DNA of 64,000 nucleotides, taken from assembly GCA_020152595.1 (NCBI GenBank), contig JAIGNY010001464.1, positions 1,225,001 through 1,289,000 of the forward strand, given 5' to 3'. The position numbers were made by a program, and so were the translations under genes. Below the pieces are notes generated by a model. That model ran no database searches, was not told where the DNA came from, and saw nothing but the letters and a program-made list of their open reading frames with translations. This document shows, in pieces, positions 46,201-58,200 of this stretch (position 1 is its first letter; every line of letters starts with the position of its first letter). The DNA is from Chiridota heheva (lineage: Eukaryota > Echinodermata > Holothuroidea > Apodida > Chiridotidae).

Positions 46201-49200
46201 ATAGAGCGAAGCGCAGGTCCTCTTTATGGGTATGGTATGACAAGGCTTACTATCAACCCTTGTCAGACTGAAACTGAGTGGAGTGCAGATCCCCTTTACA
46301 GGCATAGTATGGCAAGGGTTACTATTAACCCTTGTCAGACTGAAACTGAGTGAAGCGCAGATCCCCTTTATGGGCATAGTATGGCGAGGGTTACTATTAA
46401 CCCTTGTTGGACTGAAACTGAGTGAAGCGCAGGTCCCCTTTACTGGCATAGTATGGCAAGGGTTACTATTAACCCTTGTCAGACTGAAACTGAGTGAGGC
46501 GCAGGTCCCCTTTACAGGCATAGTATGGCAAGGGCTACTATTAACCTTTGTCAGACTGAAACTAAGTGAAACGCAGATCCCCTTTACAGGCATAGTATGG
46601 CAAGGGTTACTATTAACCCTTGTCAGACTGAAACTGAGTGAAGCGCAGGTCCCCTTTACAGGCATGGTTTGGCAAGAGTTACTATTAACCCTTGTCAAAC
46701 TGAAACTGAGTGAAGCGCAGATCCCCTTTACAGGCATAGTATGGCAAGGGCTACTATTAACCCTTGTTAGACTGAAACTGGGTGAAGCGCAGGTCCCTTT
46801 ACAGGCATAGTATGGCAAGGGCTACTATTAACCCTTGTCAGACTGAAACTGAGTGAAGCGCAGGTCCCTTTACAGGCATGGTATGGCAAGAGTTGCTATT
46901 AACCCTTGTCAGACTGAAACTGAGTGAAGCGCAGGTCCCCTTTACAGGCATGGTTTGGCAAGAGTTACTATTAACCCTTGTCAAACTGAAACTGAGTGAA
47001 GCGCAGATCCCTTTACAGGCATAGTATGGCAAGTGCTACTATTAACCCTTGTTAGACTGAAACTGGGTGAAGCGCAGGTCCCCTTTACAGGCATAGTATG
47101 GCAAGGGCTACTATTAAACCTTGTCAGACTGAAACTGAGTGAAGCGCAGGTCCCCTTTACAGGCATAGTATGGCAAGGGTTACTATTAACCCTTGTCAGA
47201 CTGAAACTGGGTGAAGCGCAGGTCCCCTTTACAGGCATAGTATGGCAAGGGCTACTATTAACCCTTGTCAGACTGAAACTGAGTGAAGCGCAGGTCCCCT
47301 TTACAGGCATAGTATGGCAAGGGCTACTATTAACCTTTGTCAGACTGAAACTAAGTGAAGCGCAGATCCCCTTTACAGGCATAGTATGGCAAGGGTTACT
47401 ATTAACCCTTGTCAGACTGAAACTGAGTGAAGCGCAGGTCCCCTTTACAGGCATGGTTTGGCAAAAGTTACTATTAACCCTTGTCAAACTGAAACTGAGT
47501 GAAGCGCAGATCCCCTTTACAGGCATAGTATGGCAAGGGCTACTATTAACCCTTGTTAGACTGAAACTGGGTGAAGCGCAGGTCCCCTTTACAGGCATAG
47601 TATGGCAAGGGCTACTATTAACCCTTGTCAGACTGAAACTGAGTGAAGCGCAGGTCCCCTTTACAGGCATGGTATGGCAAGAGTTGCTATTAACCCTTGT
47701 CAGACTGAAACTGAGTGAAGCGCAGGTCCCCTTTACAGGCATGGTTTGGCAAGAGTTACTATTAACCCTTGTCAAACTGAAACTGAGTGAAGCGCAGATC
47801 CCCTTTACAGGCATAGTATGGCAAGTGCTACTATTAACCCTTGTTAGACTGAAACTGGGTGAAGTGCAGGTCCCCTTTACAGGCATAGTATGGCAAGGGC
47901 TACTATTAAACCTTGTCAGACTGAAACTGAGTGAAGCGCAGGTCCCCTTTACAGGCATAGTATGGCAAGGGTTACTATTAACCCTTGTCAGACTGAAACT
48001 GGGTGAAGCGCAGGTCCCCTTTACAGGCATAGTATGGCAAGGGCTACTATTAACCCTTGTCAGACTGAAACTGAGTGAAGCGCAGGTCCCCTTTATGGGC
48101 ATAGTATGACAAGGGTTACTATTAACCCTTGTTAGACTGAAACTGGGTGAAGCGCAGGTCCCCTTTACAGGCATAGTATGGCAAGGGCTACTATTAACCC
48201 TTGTTAGACTGAAACTAAGTGAAGCGCAGATCCCCTTTACTGGCATAGTATGACAAGGGCTACTATTAACCCTTGTCAGACTGAAACTGAGTGAAGCGCA
48301 GGTCCCCTTTACAGGCATAGTATGGCAAGGGTTACTATTAACCCTTGTTAGACTGAAACTGAGTGAAGCGCATGTCCCCTTTATGGGCATGGTATGGCAA
48401 GGGTTACTATTAACCCTGATTAGACTGAAACTGAGTGGAGCGCAGGTCCTCTTTATGGGCATGGTATGACAAGGGTTACTATTAACCCTTGTTAGACTGA
48501 AACTGAGTGAAGTGCAGGTCCCCTTTATGGGCATGGTATGGCAAGAGTTACTATTAGTCAGACTGAAATTGAGCGGAGGGTAGGTTCCCTTTACGGGCAT
48601 GGTATGGCAAAAGTTACTATTAAACATTGTCAGACTGAAATTAAAAGAAGCATAGGTCCCCTTTATGGGCATGGTATGACAAGGGTTGCTAGTATGACAA
48701 GGGTTGCTAGTATGACAAGGGTTGCTACTAAACCTTGTCAGACTGAAATTGATAGAAGCATAGGTACGCCTTCACGGGCATGGTATGATAATGGTTACTA
48801 TTAACTCTTGTCAGATTGAAGCGCATGTGCATTGCATGTTCCCTTTCAGGGGATTGTATGACAAGGGTTGAAAAAGGTGACTTACCACTGAAAATGTCCA
48901 GAACAGTGAGTTTGATGTGTTGGTCGGTGATAAGATCCATGTCTTCGCTCCCTTCTTCAATCATTTCTTGTCTTGCGCTAAACAGAAGCTCCAAAAGATC
49001 CTTGGGTTCACCTGAAGAATTGGAAAGAAGACAATTAATTGCCACACTGTGAGGTAGGTACAGTATAGGTAGCATGATGTTACCTTTGTTTTAGAAGTCT
49101 TGCAAGACCTTTTCTTCAGAACATGGAGCTAATAATAGCTTTATGTTCAGATCAAATGACTGAACTGTCAAGGACTCCACACAGTTACACACGCTACTTA

Positions 49201-52200
49201 ATGACTCATTAATTCATCATGCTTAAAGGTACAAATAAGTTGAACCTGGAACTACTTTGCTGGTATCAGTTACAGTTCAGCACTCAGTGCAGGTCTGGTC
49301 TCACAAGGTTTATGTAAATTCGCTATTTCTTTGAGAACAACACATTCTATTAACAGGTTAGATACTGAGTGTTGCTCCCAACCCAATGTTGGGTTGGGCT
49401 CTCAACCCAATGTTGGGTTGGGCTCCCAACCCAATGTTGGGTTGGGCTCTCAACCCAATGTTGGGTTGGGCTCTCAACCCAATGTTGGGTTGGGCTCTCA
49501 ACCCAATGTTGGGTTGGGCTCTCAACCCAATGTTGGGTTGGGCTCTCAACCCAATGTTGTTTCAACCCAATGTTGGGTTGGGCTCTCAACCCAATGTTGG
49601 GTTGGGCTCTCAACCCAATGTTGGGTTGGGCTCTCAACCCAATGTTGGGTTGGGCTCTCAACCCAATGTTAGGTTGGGCTCTCAACCCAATGTTAGGTTG
49701 GGCTCTCAACCCAATGTTAGGTTGGGCTCTCAACCCAATGTTAGGTTGGGCTCTCAAGCCAATGTTGGGTTGGGCTCTCAAGCCAATGTTGGGTTGGGCT
49801 CTAAACCCAATGTTGGGTTGGGCTCTCAACACAATATTGGGTTGGGCTCTTAACTTAATGTTGGGTTGGATTTTTGTAAATATTTTAATGCCAAGAGTAC
49901 AGCATGAGATTGTATATTCTACATCCCTTTCTCAACAGTTAAGGTTATAGAGATGTCCACAGCTGTTTGGTAAATCAGTTGTGAAGCACTGGTGAATGGA
50001 GACCCACCAGCAATTGAACCCAGGACCACTAGCTTGTCAAGTTGGTGCTATGACAGCTACATGTAGATCACAAAGGTCTCTGTCAAAACAAAAATTTGCT
50101 TTATGCAATTTGCCACTATGTCAAAATGGAAATTATTTTAAGTTAGTAATAGATGGCAACCTTGGTTCAAAAGTGGACAAAGTTGTACTTCTTTATGCAA
50201 ATTTTGAAATGAATGAAGTCATTATCTAATCTGCCCATTTGTTTGGAGCCCTGAGCTGGCTCCAGTTGCCACAGCACGCTTGGCTGTGGCAGTACTTTTC
50301 CCATGGCCATACCACTGGCACTTATTACAACGGAGGGGATTGGGAATGTTGGGGGCGACTGGGATTCTCAGGTATCCAGCATTGATGTGGGAGGGGAGAG
50401 TTGGTGTGGCAAAAGTATGAAAGATGGTATTGGTGGGTGTTTCGGAACCAACTCTCTTGAGGACGAGAGGACAGGCTTCAGTAACATTTTGGCTGGCAAG
50501 TTCCTCAATGAGGTCTTTATTGGCCAAGTGGGCAAGGTCTCTGGTTCTGATGACGCCTCTGCTGGAGTTCAGGAAAAGGTGTGGGGTGACAGTTATGTCA
50601 ATTCCAGTATTAGCTAGGGTTTTGGTGGTGAGGAGGGTGGTGGTTTTAGCGTCCCTGGTGCAGAGCAAGTGCACCAGGAGATTGCCGGATGTAAGGGTAG
50701 AAACCTTGAGGAGGGTACCGACAAGGCCGTGGAGTGCCTTGTGAATGAGGAAGGGGGAAACACTTTTGAAACTGTCTGGTTTATTGGTGGCCTGAATGAT
50801 TACAATTTGGGGGACTGGGGCTGAGAAATGGTCAATGGAGGTAGCAGGTGGGTGATGGGGAGGGGAGAGGGTCAAGGCAGAAGCGTTTGGTCATGATGAA
50901 AAAAAAATACCAAGGGCTGGGAGACCCGAAGCAACCAGAAAAAAATCGCGGAACTACTATATGGGAACCACTGCACAGGTATCAAAAAAGGCGTAAAGGC
51001 CTGGTCACAACAGGAGGGAAAAGAACGATCTCACTGAAAGCAGACACCCATTCACAGAAAAAAAAAAACGGAAAATGAAGGTGCAAAACATGAGTTTAGA
51101 TGGAAAACTGCGAGGTAGAGTGTAATCGGCATGAAAATTTGAGAGAATAGCAAAGAAGTCACGTTGCTCTCAAAAGGCTAATACACTTGTCAATTGTGTG
51201 AATCACCTCGGACAAGGTGAGTCATTGCCATGGGGTGGACAAAACATGTACATTGTTTATTTGTTTGATGAGGGCTTAACAGACACCACAACAATGAGGG
51301 TCAAATTGTGCCTGAGAGGTCAGATCATTCTAGAGGTAGGAAGGAAAGGAAACAGGGGGAGGATGAGAGAAATTTATGACCTAAAAAGCTCTGATCGAGA
51401 GAGGAGGTGCATGGGTAAAACAGAAACAAAGTAGAGAGAGGGGGTGGAAGAGGAGAATCAAATATGGTTGTAGAGGGAAACATGATGAAGGAAGGAGATA
51501 ATTTTATCCGGAGGATTTTTCTGGAAGAACTCAGCAATTGAGTTATGGGGAGCGAGGGGAGGTTGTACAGGGGGCAAGCAAGGAGAATGTGATGGATTGT
51601 GAGGGTGCAATGGCAATTGGTGCAGAGGGGTTGGGGGAAGCCAATAAGAAGGTGGGAGTGAGTGAGGTGGGTGTTCCCAATTCTAAGACAGGTAATATGA
51701 ATGTTGTCGATATGAGAGAGGTTGTTGATGGTGGGTTTGATCACTATTTCTGCAGATGGTGGGCGAAAGGAGTTCCGGAGGAGGAGGTGGGATGTGAAGT
51801 TATCCCACTTAAGAATGAGCAAAGAAGTAAGAAGTGGATGAGCGCAGAGTACTCAATTAAGTTGAGGGCGAGGAGGATGGCCTTTGCCTCGGCTGAAAAG
51901 ATGGACGAGTAGTCGGAAAGTCTGCTACTGAGGGTGATGTCTTGGATGATGGCAGCAGCAGCTGTCTTGTTGCCTTCCTTGGAGCCATCAGTATAGATGC
52001 AGGTGGTATTTGAAAGTTGGTCTTTGATTAAGTTGTGGAGATTGATAAAGAGGTTAGGGTGGGTTGGGTTTTGTAATGGATAGAAGAAGGGAGGGGGCCA
52101 AGGAGGAAAAGTGGGCCAGCAGAAGGTGCCGAGAGTGGCAGGGTTGATGCCGAGATGGGAGAGGTCTGATTTAATGCGTAAGCTAGAGGGAGGGGGGATA

Positions 52201-55200
52201 GGGTTTTAGTCCTATCAAAGAGGGTGGAGAATTTGGGGTAACTAATGAGGTTGTAAAAAGGGTTCTGGGTCTTGGTGAGGACTCTCAAAGCATAGGAGAG
52301 GCTAAGCTTTTTACATCTAAGTAAAAAGGAAGAAGGGGAGGGGGTTCATTGGCTTCAACATGATGGTGATTGGAGAGGTCTGTAGGCACCTAGACAAAGC
52401 CTGAGGGCTTCATTTTGGATGGTGTTGATGTGGTTGAGGTATGAGTTGTGAGCGACACAATAGACAACATTGCCATAGTCAAGCTTGGCACCAATGGTGA
52501 GCCTGAAGATTTTGAGGAGAGCATGGCGGTTCGCACCCCAAGTGGTGTTGGAGAGGAGTCGGAGGAGGTTGAGGGAGCTGTTGCATTTTAGTTTCAGGTT
52601 GGTGATGTGTTGCCTGTAGGAGAGCTTGGGGTCTGGAGTTAAACCCAGGAACTTCGTGTGTTCAACTTTAGGGATGCAATTGCCATTGAGCACGAGGTTC
52701 GGGTTGGGGTGGAGATTGTTGAAATGACAGAAGTGCATACAGACTGTCTTGTCTTTGAAGAATTTAAAACCGTTATTGTCGCACCAGACTTGCAGCTGGT
52801 TGAGGCTGACTTGGAGTCTATTCTCAACAAGAGGAAAGCTACTGTAGGTGAGGAGTAGAAGATGGTAAAGTCGTCCATGTAGAGGGTACGTTTGATGTTG
52901 GGGCCAGGGTTGTCTGTGATGTCATTAACGCTCAGGTTGAAGAGAGTGGGAGAGAGGATGCTGCCTTGGGGGACGCCTTCTCCAGGGGCACGGGTTGGAG
53001 AGGGTGTGGCCAATATGAACTTGGAACTGACCTGGGTGAGAGGAAGTTTTGAATAAAGATGGGGAGATGGCCTCTAAGGCCGATGGTGTGAGGTTTGCGG
53101 ATAATGCTGTATTTCCAAGTAGTGTAGAAAGCTTTTTCGAGGTCAAAAAAAATGGCAATGGGGTGTTCCTTTTTTTTGCAAAGGATTCCCGATAGCGGTG
53201 TCGTGCGTAATTACCTGGTCTAGGGTATTGCGATGTTTCCGGAAGCCGCTTTGGTGAGGGGAAAGGATTCTGTTGGTCTCAAGGAACCAGTTTAGTCTCT
53301 GATTAATGATCCTTTCCATGATTTTACAGAGACAGCAGGTGAGGGCGATGGGGCGGTAGCTGGAGGGATCAGTACTGTTCTTCCCCGGTTTAAGGACCGG
53401 GGGTGACAAAAGCTGTCCTCCAGATAGGGGGAAAGGAGTGTGAGGACCAAATGTGGTTGGGGATGGTGAGTAGGGGAGTGGTGGCCTTGTTGAGAAGGTG
53501 TTTCAGGAACTAGTAGGAGATGTTATCTGGGCCCTTGGAGGTGCAGCCTGCGTCATGGATGGCTTGGTTCAATTCAGAAAGGGTGGGAGGGTTGTTGTAG
53601 CTCTCGGAGTTGTCGGAGGAAAAGGTGATACTCCGGGCTTCATCACAAACTTTTTTGGTTTTGAAGGCATTGGAGTAGTTGGTCGAAGACGAGATGTTGC
53701 TGAAAGAGGCAGGGAGGTGGTTAATGATGTCCTTTTTCGCGGTGAGAAGGTCACCATTCCAGGAGAGATGGGAGATGGAAGACTTGCCCACCCTGCCATG
53801 GACGCTGTTAACCATTCTCCAAATCTTCTTAGTTGGGGTGTTGGTGGTGAGAGAAGAGATGAAGTTGTTCCAAGTGTTGGTTTTACTGTCCTTAAAAGTG
53901 CGCCTAGCCATGGCACGGCTGATGCAAAAGAGGTTGAGGTTGTGGGTGGTCGGGTTAGTTTTGAAGTTCCCGAGGGCTCTTTTTCTGTTCTTGATGGTGG
54001 TTTTGCAGTCATCAGAGAACAAGGGGTTGGGGGGATGATTAGGGGATTTGGAGGTTTGAGGAATTGAGCAGGTGACGATGTTGATAAGGATATTACTGAA
54101 GTTTGACATGGGATCCTCACCCTCGAGGGGATGGGGGAGAGGTGTGAGTCACAGAGGGTTTTTAAAAGGGGCCAGTCAGCTTTCTTGAGGTTCCAATTGG
54201 GGGTGTGGTCAGTGAGGGTTTGAAGGTTGGAATGTGTAAGAAGAGGGTAATGATCACTACCACAGAGGTCAGCAGTGACTCTTCAGCTAAAATCAAGGAG
54301 CTTGGGGGAACAGATAGACAGGTCAACGCAGGTAAGGGAGCTGTGGCAGGGTGAAGGTAGGTCGGGGAGTTAGTGTTGAGCAAGGAGAGGCTATGCTGTC
54401 AAAGTGTGTTTTCGATAAGCTTGCCTCTGGGGCTGGTGGTAATAGAGCCCCACAGAGGGTTGTGGGCATTGAAGTCACCAAGAAGGATGAAGGGGGAGGG
54501 GAGCTGAGAGATGAGGTTGTTAAGGCTGGTTGGCTGAATGTTGGCATTTGGGGAGATAGATATTGCAAAGAGTGAAAGCTTTGTGGAGGGAGATACATAT
54601 ACAGATGGCCTGAAGGTCGGTGCGCACGTGAACAGGGCTGTGTGGGATATCAAGTCTAACGAGAATGGAGACGCCCCCACAGGCCAAACAGGCCCTGTCG
54701 GCCTTCACTTCATGTTTGTGATAGCAAGCGAAATTGTTAAGAGAATAATGGTCAGTGGTTTTCAAGAAAGTTTCTTGTAGGCAGAAGACGACCGGGTTGA
54801 GATGGTGGCCAGAAGGTCAATTTCTTCAGAATTGGCCTTAAGGCTCCTTATGTTCCATTGCATGATGTTGTGAATGTTATTGTTATTGTTTATGTTGCAC
54901 GCCATAAGGAGGCAGGGGATTATCTTGAGGAGGATGTGTTGGGTCTGAGTTGGTTTATTTTTTCTTTGGATTTGTCCGTTTCTTTGGGAACGGTTGTTTT
55001 TGAAAGTTGGCAAGACGTATGTTCGGTAACCGACAAATCCATGTTCTCTTCCGTGTCATATGTGTGGGTTTGGATGGTGGGCTCTTTGTTGATTGGTTGT
55101 TTCTTGGTTTGTTGTTTGTTGATTGGATGACTGTTAGCCAGGTTGGCTTGTGTTTGATGTTTGTTGGCATTAGAGGTGTTGGGGTAGGGGATGGTGGGAG

Positions 55201-58200
55201 TCTTAGAGGAGGAAGGAAGGTTAGGGGGAGTAGTGGTGGTGGTGGAGGTGGTTTGGGTAATGGGTGTGGTTGGGTTGTTAGCAATGGTGATGGGCTTAGG
55301 ACTGGGTAAGAAAAGCCAGGTGAGGTCTGTTTGGGAATGTGAGTCAGTTTTAGTTGTGTTAGGGGAGGAGACATTGGTGTTAGAGGAGACTGCGCTCGAA
55401 TAGGATGGTTTAGCGGGGAGTGAAGCGAGAAATTGCTTCCTGGCCTCCGGGTAAGTGATGTTGGGATTAAGGGTTTTTAATTTGGTAATTTGTTATTCTT
55501 GGAGCAAAGTGGGGCAGTCTTTTGAGAAGGAGGGATGGTTAGCTGGATGAGTACCGTTGCAATTGGTGCAGTGTGGGGTGCTGGTGCAGGAGGTGCTCTC
55601 ATGGTCCAGGGGGGAGGGGGTGACGGTAACGTCAATACCAGTATTGGCTGGGGTTTTGGTGGTGAGGAGGGTGGTGGCTTGAGTACATCTGGTGCAGTGC
55701 ACCAGGAGATCGCCGGATCAGAGGTGACGACTTTGCGGAGGGTACCGGCCGACAAGACTTTGGAGCGCTTTGTGGATGAGAAAGGGGGAAACTTTTTGAA
55801 AACTATCTTGTTTATTTGTGGCCTGTATTATCAGAATTTTGGGGATGGGGGCTGAATAATGGTCAATAGAGGTAGTAGGTGGGTCACGGGGAGGGGAGGG
55901 AGGGTCAAGATCAAGGTCAAGGCAGAAGCGTTTCGTCATGAGGAAAAAAAAAAAAAAAGGCCAAGGGACGCGAGGCAACAAGAAAAAAATCGCGGAACTA
56001 CTATAGGAGAACCGCTGTACTACTAACAATAAGGCGCGAAAGTCTGGTCAGAACAGAAAGAAAAAAAAAGAAACGATCTCACCGAAAACAGAAGCCCATC
56101 CACAGAGAGAAAATCCGAAAAAAGAGATGTAAAACAAAATCTAAGTGGTAAAGTGCAAAATGAAATGAAACGGAATGAAATAGTTAGAGAATAGAAACAG
56201 AAGTCACGTCGCTCTCGTTGCACTTGTCAATGAAATATTAAAATATGAACAATTTTATTTGTACAGTGCCAATGCTTTAATATTTACATAGATTTTGGCA
56301 ATACCATTAAGTCTAAATCTCGCAATACAATTTCTTTCTTGAGCCCCGACAAAACCTTAAATCTGTAGGGGTATTTCTGTATTGCTCACAACAGAAACCA
56401 CAATCCAGCACAAAATTAGCAATTACACCAGAGATTTCCACACACTTTACCTAACTTCCCATGGTCATAATCTGACATTTTAGTAAACAAATTTCACTGC
56501 CGGTGCACTGACTTTCACACTACACACAAGAAGAATACTATTCATCTGTGGTCAAAGGGTCTGGCTTGAAGTAATAATTTACAATAAGGTGGTATTTAAC
56601 AGTAAAGGCTTTGTTTGTTTAGGGACAAGTGATTTGAAGCGATGTTTTTGTCCATTCTTGTAGGCTTTGAAAATTTTGGACTAAAAATCTATTGCAACAG
56701 ATTTTCATCATGCATCAATTGTAAAATAATAAGAATACAGCTAGTGCTGTTGATTTGTGATTATTACACTAAGCATTTCATTGCCAAAATTTGGGAGTGT
56801 TAAGCGATTAATCATAACCCAATCTTCACCCACAAATCAGTAAAAAATCATAAAAATCAAGGTAAGTTTTGTGGAACTCACACAGTTCCCACACAAAAAG
56901 ACAATGTATTTTCAGAAAACAACAAAGTCAAGAATCTCACCACAATGCAAATATCAGGTCTTAAATTTACCTGTTGGGCTGATAAAACTAGTTGAAAAAA
57001 GATCTTGGGTTTAGATGAACATCAGCAAGAAATGGTGCAGATTTTTAAGTCTTAATTGCTTTGCTGAAGTGTCACTTACCTGGTCTGACGGAGCTGCTAC
57101 AAAAGCAATTTATGTGCAGACCATACCCCAATTTAGTTTTTGAAGTGCACCAACAATTAATGTCTCTGGGTTAGGAAATAAGCCACACCCACCATAGCAA
57201 CGTAGTAACTAGGTGGAGCAAACAAACCTCAAATCCACAATCATGCATGCATTGACATTTAGATGTTCATGTGGACCGGAAGCGCAATTTTTGTTCACCA
57301 TCTTGTCGTCACTCCATCTGTGTGTGCAGAAATTTGTTTTGTATATATATATTGCATTGACTACATAAGCATGTGCCGCTAGCTAGCTGTACTGTATCAG
57401 TACCGCATAGGATTTTTGCCCCACTTAGTTACACAGATTTTGTTGCTAGGCAAATTCGTGTGGAGATTGGTTGAAAAAGCTGTCAATCATCTAACGCGAA
57501 CAAGTTAATTGGTTGAATTTAGTTCTGGCCATGGTTCTACCTCAAACAGTAGGTCACTCATATAGAATGTTCGTGATTTATCGCTTTCAAGTTTAACTAA
57601 ACGCCTTTGAAGAGTAGCGTGTGATACCAAGTTATTAATTGCTAATAGCACTAAATGCCTTTGAAGAGTAGCGTGTGATACCAAGTTATTAATTGCTAAT
57701 AGCACTAAATGCCTTTGAAGAGTAGCGTGTGATACCAAGTTATTAATTGCTAATAGCACTAAATGCCTTTGAAGAGTAGATGAGTGATACCAAGTTATTA
57801 ATTGCTAATAGCACTAAATACAGCATTAACACACACATCACCACTATCATCATGTATATATCAGAAATGAACTTGCCTCCGTCATAATTTTTCTGATGTT
57901 CGTCAAATTCTTTATCAATAAGTACAAAGTAGCGATCAACAATTTTCTGCATGAGTCTAGTTCCTGGAGTTGGAATGAAACGAAGGATAGGAATATAATC
58001 AGCGGTCACACCATTCCCGAGCTCAAGTGCATCGCGGCTGATACTCATCCACTCTTGAAGATCAGGATCGTCAAATTCATATCTGAAAAAAGAATAAAAA
58101 GAAGTAATAACTTGTAGGAATCTGGCTGCCTTGTAGGGTTGGCAGATATGATCAAAATTTATATCAATAATATCATGAAAAGTAAACAAGATGATGAATA

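Larger units (their letters stand above)
51254..56236 (-). mobile_element. I-like non-LTR retrotransposon with RNase H, copy B
   Basis: About 5.0 kb, collinear with copy A, in the 8.9-kb P450 intron and in gene orientation. The 5' end is the same CGAGAGCGACGTGAC block (56,205-56,219); the 3' end reads CATCAAACAAATAAAC. Relative to copy A it lacks about 315 bp of ORF1 (junction near 55,607-55,620). Frameshifts throughout ORF2. Confidence 0.88.

Noticed and set aside
46981-48672. 563-codon minus-strand open frame with 24-residue repeats
   Set aside because: It is the 72-bp minisatellite read in one frame. The opposite strand is also open for 358 codons, and one-base indels between units shift frames. 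It lies in an intron of the P450 gene. No signal, domain or conserved start.
49371-49868. Telomere-like TTGGGTTGGG repeats
   Set aside because: The G-rich half is always followed by its own complement within 24 bp; it is not a simple telomeric hexamer array.
49350-49950. CRISPR-like regular array with palindromic repeats
   Set aside because: Units are contiguous with no unique spacers, there are no cas genes, and the DNA is eukaryotic. It is a palindromic minisatellite.
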